A stretch of DNA of 64,000 bases from Bin80 sp965203305. GTDB lineage: Bacteria; Bacteroidota; Rhodothermia; Rhodothermales; Bin80. A program made the translations under genes and the position numbers. Positions 54,197-63,767 of the stretch are shown one piece after another; positions within the stretch are counted from its first letter, which is position 1; every line of letters begins with the position of its first letter. A model generated the notes under the pieces. The model was given only the letters and a program-made list of their open reading frames with translations. It made no database searches and was not told the DNA's origin. The stretch spans positions 248,001 through 312,000 of the forward strand of contig OZ241874.1 of the NCBI GenBank assembly GCA_965203305.1, written 5' to 3'.

Positions 54197-57100
54197 TCAG
54201 TTTTCCATCAACTCCTCAACGGTATAGTATCCTGTCTTGTCTATCGTGCGCTCCCGAACAGTCTCTACCTGGGATGGATGGATTGCCGACGCGCGGTTGC
54301 CGAATGAATTGCGTACATAGGTGAGTACAGCAGCCACCTCTTCATCCGTAAGCAGGTTGCGGAATGGAGTCATCGGAACCTGTCCCGGATATTCCCGCCC
54401 CTGGACCGTGATGGGACCGATCAGACCATGCAATGTAATTTTGATGAGCCTTTCGGGGTCTCCCGTAACCCAGTCCGTTTCGGCAAGCGGAGGAAAACCG
54501 GATGCCGGAATCCCCTTGCCGTCAGATCCATGACAGGTGCCACAGTAGGCATCTCGTGCATAAATCTCTTTGCCCAGTGTATACAGGGGCAGGTTTGGAG
54601 CCGCCCAGCCAAGTACATTTTCTTCGGATTCATAGGCTTGCACGGACTGTCCAGACAGGTGAGCAAGAGCCGTCAAGGATACATTCCTGTTCCACTTGTC
54701 CAATGCACTCTCACTGGCTTTTTTGACAATCGGCACTCCCTGCTCTGGAGGCAGCCATGAGGCCGCTGCCATCACTTCAGTACGGACCCGGCCATGAGGG
54801 TCTGCTGCGGCTTCTGCAAGCATTTCAGCCTGTGTCTCCAGTTGCGGGTTGTATCGCAGCACCCGAACGGCAGCAGCACGGACGCGGAAGTTCTCTGCAC
54901 TCAGCAGCCGCTCCAGGAGGTCCTCGTCCACCTGATTCACTCCCCAGGAAACCCACAGTCCTTCCAGTAGATGGTGTTCATAATTCTCGCCCTCGGGGTC
55001 CAGTCCGCTGATCCACTGATCCAGTCCGGCAAGGACCTCCGAAGGAGTACGGCCCCGGAGTTCGCGGCGGGTACGGTAACGAGTACGGTATTCTGGCAGA
55101 GTCAGGTTTTCAAATAACTCGTCAATGGTGGCTCCGTGAACCCTAGCGGGTTCCACCAAAGGCCTTACGGGGTATGTGATCCGGTACACACGGCCGTGCA
55201 CATGGTCGCGAAGAGGGTCACGGGCATTGTGCTGCATATGCCCGATCAGGATGTTATGCCAGTCAATAAAGTACAGGGATCCATCTGGAGCGAACTCCAT
55301 GTCCACGGGACGGAAGTTTCCATCAGAGCCCTGCACCAGATCCTGTTGATGCCGGCTGGTGTATCCCGTCCCGTCATCCTCCATGGTATGTTGCTTCATC
55401 CCCAGAAAACCAATCGTATTGTTGATCAGGAGATCCCCCTGTACTTCATCGGGAAAATGCCGGCTGGACACGAACTCCAGTCCCGAAGTTGGTCGTACGC
55501 GATGCTCCGACTGGATCAGGTCGTAGGACTTGTGCGTCGCCACGCCGTAGCGTGGTTTTACCGTTGCTGGTGACATCCAGCGTACATCCGGGGAAGAGGT
55601 TTCTGCGAAAAAAGGCTGTCCCCACCTGTCAAACGCGATCCCCCATGGATTGGGGATGGAGACCTGTGCCGTTCGCTCCAGACGATGCTGACTGGGATCA
55701 TAGCGGAAAAATCCCCCATTCGTCCCGCGAACCGGTCCGTACGGTGTCTCCACATTGGAGTGCAGAAAGACCCCCTCCGCCATGTAGATGGCACCGGACG
55801 GGTCTGCTGTGAATGCGCTGATCACATGATGTGTATCGTGATCATCAAACCCGCCAAGGATAATTTGCCGGGTGTCCGCACGATCATCCCCGTCGGTATC
55901 CGAAAGCAGTACAAGATTGGTTCCCTGACTGACATATACTCCTTCCGGGGCAAACTCGAACCCGACCGGGAGGTGCAAGCTGTCTGCCCATACGGTTTGC
56001 CGATCCGCTTTCCCGTCCAGATCAGTATCCTCGAGGATCAGGAGCTTGTCGTTCGGTCGCGGATCCCCGGGCTTCCAGTGGGGATAGCTGGGCATGACAG
56101 CCACCCACAAGCGTCCCTGATTGTCAAAGGATATCTGCACCGGATTGGCCAGATCAGAGAATTCTTTTTCAGACGCAAACAGGTCCAGTTTGTATCCAGG
56201 CGCAGTTTTGAAGGTCGCCAGGGCATCATCACCATAGAGATACATGAGTTCTCCATTTTTTTCGCTGGGCATATAATTGGTTTCCACTTCGGGGAGCTCG
56301 CGTGTCCGTGCATCCGCTGCCGCCAGATCCATAACGGTTCCCGCTCCTGTGTGCCAGATTGCCGTATCCCGGATGGCAGTCAGCTGACGGATTTTTTCCA
56401 GCTCTGCCGGGTAATTGTCCGGCCCGAAAGGTTCATACCTGCGCCCGTATACATGTACGCCATTTGGAATCTTGTAGTCATTGTGCCAATACCAGTTCTT
56501 GTCGTTTACCGCAGCCAGTACACGGGCCCGTGTCTGATCGTCAAGTGCACGACTGCCCCCGAAAGCCTGGTCCACAATACTGGATGCCAGCAGGCGGTAT
56601 CCTTCATCGTTCAGCTGGGAGCCGTCAATTGTAAGGGCTTCCAAGGTGCGACGGTATGATGTTCTGGAGCTGGAAAAGACATCAGCAAAGGGCAGGCCAT
56701 GCCGCTGTGCTACCTGCCGAATTGCCTCCGTATAGGCGGACAGATTCTCATTCTCCTGTTTTCCATCGGGGAGGTCCTTCAGATGGGACAGGTCCTCAAA
56801 GGCAATCGGGGAAACCAGCACCAGTCCGGGTGGTCCCTCTCCATTATAGGCCTGTGCCAGTGTGTGTTGAACAAAGGCATCCATCTCCCTTTTGAAGGAA
56901 GCCACACCTTCCAGTCCTGCAAATGACTCGTTAAAGCCAAAAAAAGCCACAATGATATCTGCCTGCAGCCGTGTCAGCCACTCGTCCGGCGTTTCAAAGT
57001 GCCCCTGGCTGTTGGAAGGTTGTGCCAGCTCCGTATAGAAACTGTCCGCTCCCGGAAACGCCCAGGGAGAAACGCGACCCGGATGTGGTCGAAATCCTGG

Positions 57101-57361
57101 AGTATTCCCTCCATCACACATATTCCGGATCGTCAGCCTGTGCTCCGGGAATCGCTGGTGCATTTCTGTCTCGAAGTGTCCGAAATGCATCATGCGCGAG
57201 CACAGATTGTTGCCGATCAGCACAATACGGTCATTCTCGGTCAAGAGCTGGACTGGCCCTGAGGGACGGGAAGCACACTGCATGCAGAGCACTGCAAGTA
57301 CAAGGACGATTCCGGCCCAGGTGCGATTATGGAATATGGATGTCTTGAAAAATATGTGCAT
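54197..57361 (-). CDS. SGNH-hydrolase/PVC-type haem-binding fusion protein
   Basis: 1,054 residues. A hydrophobic export signal (TWAGIVLVLAVLCMQC) is followed by an SGNH/GDSL hydrolase-like domain (RIVLIGNNLCSR, IVAFFGFNESF, DGSQLNDEGYRLLA). Then a beta-propeller of the PVC-type haem-binding family (PVQISFDNQGRLWVAVMPSY, PVGFEFAPEGVYVSQGTNLV, FRPVDMEFAPDGSLYFIDWH), HEAT-like repeats, and a C-terminal cytochrome c with CGTCHGSDGKG near residue 940 and PMTPFRNLLTDEEVAAVL. The family is widespread in Planctomycetes and marine heterotrophs, probably in periplasmic oxidation of plant or algal material. The SGNH domain could deacylate or deacetylate it. Confidence 0.9.
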   Translation of the reverse strand: MHIFFKTSIFHNRTWAGIVLVLAVLCMQCASRPSGPVQLLTENDRIVLIGNNLCSRMMHFGHFETEMHQRFPEHRLTIRNMCDGGNTPGFRPHPGRVSPWAFPGADSFYTELAQPSNSQGHFETPDEWLTRLQADIIVAFFGFNESFAGLEGVASFKREMDAFVQHTLAQAYNGEGPPGLVLVSPIAFEDLSHLKDLPDGKQENENLSAYTEAIRQVAQRHGLPFADVFSSSRTSYRRTLEALTIDGSQLNDEGYRLLASSIVDQAFGGSRALDDQTRARVLAAVNDKNWYWHNDYKIPNGVHVYGRRYEPFGPDNYPAELEKIRQLTAIRDTAIWHTGAGTVMDLAAADARTRELPEVETNYMPSEKNGELMYLYGDDALATFKTAPGYKLDLFASEKEFSDLANPVQISFDNQGRLWVAVMPSYPHWKPGDPRPNDKLLILEDTDLDGKADRQTVWADSLHLPVGFEFAPEGVYVSQGTNLVLLSDTDGDDRADTRQIILGGFDDHDTHHVISAFTADPSGAIYMAEGVFLHSNVETPYGPVRGTNGGFFRYDPSQHRLERTAQVSIPNPWGIAFDRWGQPFFAETSSPDVRWMSPATVKPRYGVATHKSYDLIQSEHRVRPTSGLEFVSSRHFPDEVQGDLLINNTIGFLGMKQHTMEDDGTGYTSRHQQDLVQGSDGNFRPVDMEFAPDGSLYFIDWHNILIGHMQHNARDPLRDHVHGRVYRITYPVRPLVEPARVHGATIDELFENLTLPEYRTRYRTRRELRGRTPSEVLAGLDQWISGLDPEGENYEHHLLEGLWVSWGVNQVDEDLLERLLSAENFRVRAAAVRVLRYNPQLETQAEMLAEAAADPHGRVRTEVMAAASWLPPEQGVPIVKKASESALDKWNRNVSLTALAHLSGQSVQAYESEENVLGWAAPNLPLYTLGKEIYARDAYCGTCHGSDGKGIPASGFPPLAETDWVTGDPERLIKITLHGLIGPITVQGREYPGQVPMTPFRNLLTDEEVAAVLTYVRNSFGNRASAIHPSQVETVRERTIDKTGYYTVEELMEN

Positions 57362-57673
57362 GGTTGCAGGACGTATAATATTATGTATGGCTTTGAGCAG
57401 TATCTCCTGTCTGCCTGCAGGAACTGCCCAGCATTATCTAAATACACAGTGAATAGTTCACGGGAGATTCATTCCCTGCGCCCCGGATACCTGCAAATTC
57501 AGTACATTCTGATCGGTTCCGTATCTGCGAGGGGAAGGTGAATGCGGGATCTTGCTTGCGAAACGGACAGCCGGGAACAGAGGTTCCTGTATCTGCAATT
57601 TCAGTTCATGGACATCGGCACATCCAATCGGAATAACTGCTAACTTTGGAATTCCACAAACTTCCCGTCTGTC
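57362..57673. other. Divergent promoter region
   Basis: No gene. It separates the minus-strand haem protein from the plus-strand CBM9/DUF1080/oxidoreductase group, so it probably holds promoters for both. Confidence 0.45.
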
Positions 57674-58492
57674 ATGACAAAATGTATTCCACTTCTCTTT
57701 CTGCTGGCCGTTTTCCCCTATGTGGCAGTCGGACAGGATGCTCCCCGTCCCACGCAGACGGTCAAACTTCTAGTTCCTGAACTGGAAGTCCCCCCAGAAA
57801 TAGACGGAGAACTGTCTGAGTGGAAAGACCGTGCCTTTACGGACGGAGTCTGGGACATCTATCGTCTTCGCCACACATTCTGGTATGATGACGGACGGCG
57901 CAATCGGCTCACAGATCACGGGAATGAGCCGCATCCCGAGGATGATCTGCAGGCCCGCTACTATGTGGCATGGGATTCGGAATACCTGTATTTCGGAGCA
58001 GAAGTGAAGGACAATGTCAACGATGTGGATGCGCCGGGGAATGAGCCGCATGCCTGGTATTTTCGGGACAGCATCTGCTTCTTTGTGGAAGCTCCATGGG
58101 ATGAGGCTCCAGAGTATTTCGGGCAGGGCAATAATGCTTTCTGCTTTGTTGCAGACGAAACTCGTCCCGAATATGCGGCATGGTGGCGGCACGGAACGGA
58201 CGAGGAGAGTCGCGTGGAAGAACCCATTCCGCCAGAGGCAGTCTCGTATGCATTTCAGTTCAATCCCTGGGGAACAGGAGAGTCCGACTTTGTACTGGAA
58301 GCACGCATCAGAATGACGGACACGCTGGGCAAGAGCGACCCGCGCTGGACATCGCCACAGGTAGGAGATGTGTACAGCCTGGAAATCGTGCACTGTGATC
58401 CAGACGGCGGCCCGTATGGCGGGCACTTTATGATTTACGGGACCGGGGATGATGATGCCACGTGGGGGCGCATGATTCTCACCGGTCCCTAG
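57674..58492 (+). CDS. Secreted CBM9-like carbohydrate-binding protein
   Basis: 272 residues with a signal peptide (CIPLLFLLAVFPYVAVGQ). One domain follows: LEVPPEIDGELSEWKD, RYYVAWDSEYLYFGAEVKDN, RDSICFFVEAP, FVLEARIRM and GDVYSLEIVHCDPDGG, the CBM9/DOMON-like fold used to bind sugars or to sit beside carbohydrate enzymes. No catalytic motif is visible. It is the first of three plus-strand genes with small gaps (81 and 11 bp), all of sugar-handling type. Confidence 0.85.
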   Translation: MTKCIPLLFLLAVFPYVAVGQDAPRPTQTVKLLVPELEVPPEIDGELSEWKDRAFTDGVWDIYRLRHTFWYDDGRRNRLTDHGNEPHPEDDLQARYYVAWDSEYLYFGAEVKDNVNDVDAPGNEPHAWYFRDSICFFVEAPWDEAPEYFGQGNNAFCFVADETRPEYAAWWRHGTDEESRVEEPIPPEAVSYAFQFNPWGTGESDFVLEARIRMTDTLGKSDPRWTSPQVGDVYSLEIVHCDPDGGPYGGHFMIYGTGDDDATWGRMILTGP

Positions 58493-58573
58493 ACACCCAT
58501 TGAACGACGGGTTGAATAACTGGACATAAATCTCCCGATTGCCTATATTGCGTCACCTTTTACCCCTGAAACC

Positions 58574-59578
58574 ATGTCTCCAATGCGGCCATTTGCATGT
58601 TCAATCTTTCTTGTTCTGAGTGCTTCTTTTTCGGCGCAGGCTCAGGATCGGGTTGACTTTTTTGAGGGCCGGTGGGCACTTCATCTGCCGGGCGGGGCCG
58701 GATGGCTTGAGGTTACCCATGATCAGGGACTTGTGGATGCGTCACTTCTATGGTATGGAGGCAGTGTTCTTCCTGTCGCCAGTGCAAATATTACCGGAGA
58801 TGTACTGACTGTAACAAGGACACAGGCGGTCAGCAGAGATATGGAGGGTGGCAGTCAGCGGAATCTCACCTTCACCAGCACACTGACGATGCGGCCCAAA
58901 GGAGACCGCCTGACAGGTGCGGCTCATTTTCCTGACCATTCGGGAATCGGAACCAGCATCATTGAATTTGAGGCAAACCGAATCCCTGAACTTCCGCCTG
59001 CACCAGACCTTTCGCAGGTCCTCTATGGGGAACCGGTTGCACTGTTCAATGGCACAGATCTTAGCGGATGGAGCCTCACCGATGATCGGGTGAATGGATT
59101 CAGGGCTGAGGACGGTCTGCTGGTTAACGATCCGGTTCAGCCCGAGCATGGGGAGCATGTCCATTATGGAAATCTTCGTACGGATGCTGTGTTTGAGGAT
59201 TTTCGCCTGACGCTGGATGTGAATGTTCCCAAAGGCGGCAACAGCGGGGTGTATCTTCGCGGTATCTACGAAGTCCAGATTGCGGATACCTACGGGAGGG
59301 ATCTGAACCGGCATCATATGGGTGCACTTTACAGTCGGATCCAGCCGTCAGTCAATGCGGAAAAGCCGGCAGGGGAGTGGCAGTCGCTGGACATTGTACT
59401 CTGTCAGCGTCACCTTACCGTGATCCTGAACGGGACCAGAATTATTGACAATCAGCCCGTTCTCGGGGTAACAGGCGGTGCCATGACGGCAGATGAAGCC
59501 GCACCGGGTCCGATTTACCTTCAGGGAGATCATGGATACATTCAGTACCGAAACCTTGTATTAACCCCAATCCTCTAG
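58574..59578 (+). CDS. Secreted DUF1080 (3-keto-disaccharide hydrolase) protein
   Basis: 334 residues with a signal peptide (CSIFLVLSASFSAQAQ). The N-terminal ~140 residues are an unassigned beta domain (LTFTSTLTMRPKGDRLTGAA). DUF1080 then starts at ALFNGTDLSGWSL near residue 155 and continues with DFRLTLDVNVPKGGNSGVYL, YEVQIADTYG and DHGYIQYRNLVL. DUF1080 proteins are now linked to hydrolysis of 3-keto-glucosides, in partnership with periplasmic Gfo/Idh/MocA oxidoreductases, which fits the next gene, 11 bp downstream. Confidence 0.88.
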   Translation: MSPMRPFACSIFLVLSASFSAQAQDRVDFFEGRWALHLPGGAGWLEVTHDQGLVDASLLWYGGSVLPVASANITGDVLTVTRTQAVSRDMEGGSQRNLTFTSTLTMRPKGDRLTGAAHFPDHSGIGTSIIEFEANRIPELPPAPDLSQVLYGEPVALFNGTDLSGWSLTDDRVNGFRAEDGLLVNDPVQPEHGEHVHYGNLRTDAVFEDFRLTLDVNVPKGGNSGVYLRGIYEVQIADTYGRDLNRHHMGALYSRIQPSVNAEKPAGEWQSLDIVLCQRHLTVILNGTRIIDNQPVLGVTGGAMTADEAAPGPIYLQGDHGYIQYRNLVLTPIL

Positions 59579-59589
59579 CTTTCGAAGAA

Positions 59590-60918
59590 ATGGCTCAGCA
59601 CTTTACAGTTTCACGCCGGGATTTTTTGCGTTCCAGTGCGATTGGCACTGCCGGACTTGCAATGGGAGCACGCCCGGAGTTCGTAGCTCCAAGTGACCGC
59701 ATTACCATTGGAATGATTGGAGCAGGTGCTAGGGCACATGGACTGGTGGAGGCTCTCAAGGGGTTTCCAGAAGTGGAGATCGTTGCGGCATGCGATGCCT
59801 ATACGGGCCGCCTCAAGCGGATGAAGAGTCGTGCAGGCAGCGGAGTTGACACCATGGCGGATTACAGGGAAATCATCGCTCGAGATGACATTGATGCGGT
59901 GGTGATCTCCAGTCCTGATCACTGGCATTACAGGCATTCCGTGGACTCACTGGATGCAGGAAAACACGCATATATTGAGAAGCCTCTGACATACTCCATT
60001 GAAGAAGGAGCCGGGATCATAGAAGCTCAGAAGCGCAACGGTCTTGCGGTGCAGGTCGGAAGCCCGGGGCCGAACAGTGTGCTCACGCAGATGGCACGCC
60101 AAATGATTCGGGAGGGGAAACTGGGCCAGGTCACCATGATACGCGCAAGCACAAACCGGAATACCGCATCCGGTGCGTGGATTTATCCCATTCCTCCAGA
60201 TGCCTCCCCGGAAACGGTAGACTGGGACCTGTTTCTTGGGTCGGCTCCCAGGCACCCTTACAGCCCGGAACGCTTTTTTCGCTGGCGCTGTTACAAGGAT
60301 TATTCCGGCGGGCTGTCTACGGATCTGTATGTTCACACCTGTACCACAATCAATTATGTGATGGGATCTGCTATCCCCGAGAGCGTCATGGCAATGGGAG
60401 ATCTGTACCGCTGGACACGCTCGCGGGATGTGCCGGACACGATCAATGCTTCGCTGAAATACCCCGGCGGGTTTATGGTGAGCCTGAGCGGGACCTTCAA
60501 TAACCAGGGGGGAAACTCAGGGGGGATGCGGATTCTTGGAACGGAAGGCTCCCTGGTATTTGGTGGGGGAATGCGGTTTATCCCCGAGCGCGTGAATGAA
60601 AGCAATAGCTGGATTACGGAAAGCTGGCCGGAGGATCTGGCAGATGCATATATTGCAGATCCGGCAACTCGTCACGAAGAGATCCCCTCAAGCCGCCCGC
60701 CTGCGACTGTTCCCAGTGAAGAAGTGTACCACTCGGAAGGAAGAGAGTCCATCATGGTACATATTCAGGAGTGGCTGGATGCGATCCGCAACGGAAGCTA
60801 TACGAAAGAGGATGCAGAGGTGGGGCATCATGCGGCCGCATGTGCACACATGATCAATGCTTCCATTGAGACGGAGAAGACAGTTCACTGGGACGGGCAG
60901 AGTCTGGGCACGAAGTAG
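59590..60918 (+). CDS. Tat-exported Gfo/Idh/MocA-family oxidoreductase
   Basis: 442 residues. Twin-arginine signal VSRRDFLRSSAIGTAGL at 8-24, then the NAD(P) fold GMIGAGARAHGLVEAL, YIEKPLTYS near residue 130, and the family C-terminal domain with ALxxxxDLYVHTC and GTEGSLVFGGGMRF. Exported members of this family oxidise sugars in the periplasm with a tightly bound cofactor. The DUF1080 gene just upstream is the expected functional partner (3-keto intermediate formation and cleavage). Confidence 0.9.
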   Translation: MAQHFTVSRRDFLRSSAIGTAGLAMGARPEFVAPSDRITIGMIGAGARAHGLVEALKGFPEVEIVAACDAYTGRLKRMKSRAGSGVDTMADYREIIARDDIDAVVISSPDHWHYRHSVDSLDAGKHAYIEKPLTYSIEEGAGIIEAQKRNGLAVQVGSPGPNSVLTQMARQMIREGKLGQVTMIRASTNRNTASGAWIYPIPPDASPETVDWDLFLGSAPRHPYSPERFFRWRCYKDYSGGLSTDLYVHTCTTINYVMGSAIPESVMAMGDLYRWTRSRDVPDTINASLKYPGGFMVSLSGTFNNQGGNSGGMRILGTEGSLVFGGGMRFIPERVNESNSWITESWPEDLADAYIADPATRHEEIPSSRPPATVPSEEVYHSEGRESIMVHIQEWLDAIRNGSYTKEDAEVGHHAAACAHMINASIETEKTVHWDGQSLGTK

Positions 60919-60945
60919 TCCGGTACCACAGGATGTCCATATTTA

Positions 60946-61432
60946 GTGTCTGTCCGAAAACCCATAATACCGCCAATATATGGGGCTTAGGGACCGCATG
61001 AAGGAGGTCATAACCATTTAATCTTCATGCAAAACTCCCCGAATCTTTCATATCTAGTGTCTGTCCGAAAATTCAGAATATCGCCAATATATGCCATTTA
61101 GAGAGCGTATGAGGGGTTTTTGGAGATACTTTTTGGTGTTTTTTCTGACGAAGATGGAAGCCCCTTGACGGATTGGAGCATGAAATCTCCGAACAGCGTC
61201 CATAAACACGCAATCTGCGTGCAAGATTTCCCCGAATCGCTCATAGCCAACGAGCATCTGAATCGCGCCATACATGACGCTGTGGGGCAAAATGCCTCTG
61301 GAATCCCCCGTATTGAGGGTTGCTGTGAATCTTCGGACAGACACTATCTAACGAATACCCGAATTATCCCATAACATGGACGCTGTGGGGCAAAATGCTT
61401 TTGAAATTTCCTGTATCTGGGACAGACAACAC
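60946..61432. mobile_element. Older ISNCY-type MITE relative, interrupted by MITE copy 4
   Basis: The left part 60946-61050 starts GTGTCTGTCCGAAAA, is shortened internally and ends at CCGAATCTTTCA. The right part 61351-61432 (starting AACGAATACCCG) continues with GACGCTGTGGGGCAAAATGC and ends near GACAGACAACAC. Removing the insert and one TATCTA target copy gives a continuous sequence matching the interior of the other MITEs. The outer ends have diverged and no target duplication is preserved. Confidence 0.75.
61057..61344. mobile_element. ISNCY-related MITE, copy 4 (288 bp)
   Basis: Ends as in the other copies. Flanked by TATCTA (61051-61056 and 61345-61350). Nested inside the older element at 60946-61432. 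Confidence 0.88.
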
Positions 61433-61611
61433 TACTTGGGGAGACATCATAATGCACCATCCTTTTTGCTTTGGCACACTTTCCCGACAGGGATTCTGTT
61501 CCAGTCTGGAATGTTCCCTGCCACCTTCGTGAAGTAGCTGTTCCAGAACTCCTGCAGTAATGTGGTGGAGTCTGCCTTCGGTGTTCGCAAGGAGTCCTGC
61601 ATCCTGCCACC
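61433..61611. other. Short unassigned stretch before IS66 copy 2
   Basis: No gene seen between the nested MITE and the IS66 left end. Confidence 0.4.
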
Positions 61612-61880
61612 GTATCCGTCCGAACAGCCTCCATATAAGCTGTCAGGGGGGATACGCTGGTATGGTGGATTTGTGCCTTCCTGAGTCCACTCTGTGACCG
61701 AGGGGTGGTCGTGTTATCGGTCTGCGGGTTCTTCTGGCAGTCTGTTGTCTCTTCGTGATTCCATGCCGGGGATTTTTCCTGGAAGCTGGAGTGGCTGTAT
61801 TGGAAGGGGATCTTGGGTGGGGATGGATTCAGGAACAGTATTTATATTTATGTTACATAAATTTTCACTTTTAGTATTTT

Positions 61881-63767
61881 ATGTTGTATATTTCCAGCAT
61901 GGAACGCATCGCTCCCATCCTGTCCGAGCACGCCCCGCCCCAGGAGATTCTGGAAGCTCTTCGGAAGAAGACCGCCGAGTGCGAGACCCTGCGAACGAAG
62001 TGCGAAGCCAGAGACCAGAAGATTGAGACCCTAGACCGGGAATGCGAGACCCTGCGAACGAAGTGCGAAGCCAGAGACCAGAAGATTGAGACCCTAGACC
62101 GGGAATGCGAGACCCTGCGAACGAAGTGCGAAGCCAGAGACCAGAAGATTGAGACCCTAGACCGGGAATGCGAGACCCTGCGAACGAAGTGCGAAGCCAG
62201 AGACCGGGAGATTGAGACCCTGGAAGCAAAGTGCGAGACCCAAGACCGGGAGAGCAAGACTCTGCGGGCAAAGTGCGAGACCCAAGAGAAAAAGATCCAA
62301 GACTTGCGCAAAGAAATCCGCGCCCTCAAACAGGAGCTTGCCTTCGTGAGAAGTCAGAAGTATCGACCGAAAAGCGAGCGGCATGACCGTAGCCAGTATG
62401 AGATGTTTCCAGATCAGGTCTCTGCTGCCGCTTGGCACGAGGTGGAGCGGAAAGAGAGGCGGAAGAAGACCGGGAAAAAGCGCGTCTATATGGGGAAAGA
62501 ATTCTGGAAGAACGCAGGACTGCCCGTAGAAACGGTCCGCATGGATCCCCCGGACAACCTTCCCCCCGATGCCAAACTCGTCGGGTATGTGGAGAGAGAA
62601 AAGCTGGCTCGCAAACCGGGACAGTTGTATGTCAAGTGCGAACTGTATCCGGTCTTTGCGAGGGAAGACGGCACGAAACTGTGCGAGGCGCCGTTGCCCA
62701 CCGACCGCGGACTGCGCAAGTGCCGGGCGGATGAGAGCCTGCTGACCCATCTGGTGCTCTCCAAGTATCTCTATCACCTCCCGATTGAGCGGATCGTGAA
62801 GCAGCTGCATCTGGAATCTGGCGTACAGATTTCCAAATCCACGGCAACGGACTGGGTACACCTGGTGGCCTCCCGGCTGGATCGCCTGAACCATCCCCTG
62901 CGCATGGAAGTGCTGGCAGATGGCTATATTCAGGCAGACGAAACCCGCATTCTGGTGCAGGATCGGGCGAAAAGCAGGGCCGGTGGCACCTATCACAGGG
63001 GCTGGTACTTTTTCTATACCTGTCCCATCTCTGGACTGATCCTGGTGGATTATCAGCCGACGCGTTCCCGGGCAGGGCCGACGGAAATGCTGGAGGGGTT
63101 CCGGGGAGAGTTGCAGACCGACGGCTATGCGGTCTACCATCAGTTTGGGAAAATAGACGGGATTGAACTGTTCGCGTGCTGGGCGCATGCCCGGCGGAAA
63201 TTCAAGAATGCTCTGCGTGCCGAGGGAGAGAACTCCCCACAGGCGGAACAGGCTGTGGTGCTGATCCAGCAGCTGTATGCAGTGGAGGACGAGCTCCGCG
63301 AGCAGGGGGCAGACGCTGCGGAGCGGGTGCGGGTGCGCCAGGAGCAGTCCGTCCCCATCCTGCAGGTGCTGGAAGCCCTCCTGCGAGAACACACCGGGGA
63401 CAATGACACCTTCTGGTTCAGAGCCGTGCGCTACACCCTGAAGCTATGGGATCGCCTGAGCGGCTTCACCCGCAATGGACGCGTGGAGATTGACAACAAT
63501 CTCGTGGAGAACCGGGTTCGTCCCATTGCACTGGGACGCAAGAACTACCTGTTTGCCGGCTCGCATGCGGCCGCCGCCAATGCCGCCACGATCTACTCTC
63601 TGCTCAGTACTTGCCAACTCCATGAAGTCCATCCGCAGGAGTGGCTGATGGATATCCTGAGGCGCGTGGAAACCACGCCTGACGAAGAGCTCCACACGCT
63701 GCTGCCTCATCACTGGAAGGCGACCCGGCAGAAAGAACAACAAGTGCCACTCGCCAAGGCAGCATAG
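61881..63767 (+). CDS. IS66-family transposase, copy 2
   Basis: Identical in translation to the transposase at 37168-39054: coiled coil with four 21-residue repeats, then the IS66 DDE domain (ETRILVQD, QTDGYAVYHQF, VEIDNNLVENRVRP). Two identical copies 24.7 kb apart show recent transposition. Confidence 0.93.
   Translation: MLYISSMERIAPILSEHAPPQEILEALRKKTAECETLRTKCEARDQKIETLDRECETLRTKCEARDQKIETLDRECETLRTKCEARDQKIETLDRECETLRTKCEARDREIETLEAKCETQDRESKTLRAKCETQEKKIQDLRKEIRALKQELAFVRSQKYRPKSERHDRSQYEMFPDQVSAAAWHEVERKERRKKTGKKRVYMGKEFWKNAGLPVETVRMDPPDNLPPDAKLVGYVEREKLARKPGQLYVKCELYPVFAREDGTKLCEAPLPTDRGLRKCRADESLLTHLVLSKYLYHLPIERIVKQLHLESGVQISKSTATDWVHLVASRLDRLNHPLRMEVLADGYIQADETRILVQDRAKSRAGGTYHRGWYFFYTCPISGLILVDYQPTRSRAGPTEMLEGFRGELQTDGYAVYHQFGKIDGIELFACWAHARRKFKNALRAEGENSPQAEQAVVLIQQLYAVEDELREQGADAAERVRVRQEQSVPILQVLEALLREHTGDNDTFWFRAVRYTLKLWDRLSGFTRNGRVEIDNNLVENRVRPIALGRKNYLFAGSHAAAANAATIYSLLSTCQLHEVHPQEWLMDILRRVETTPDEELHTLLPHHWKATRQKEQQVPLAKAA
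61980..62231 (+). repeat. 63-bp tandem repeat inside IS66 transposase copy 2
   Basis: Same array as in copy 1 at 37267-37518, coding for the 21-residue coiled-coil unit. Confidence 0.85.
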
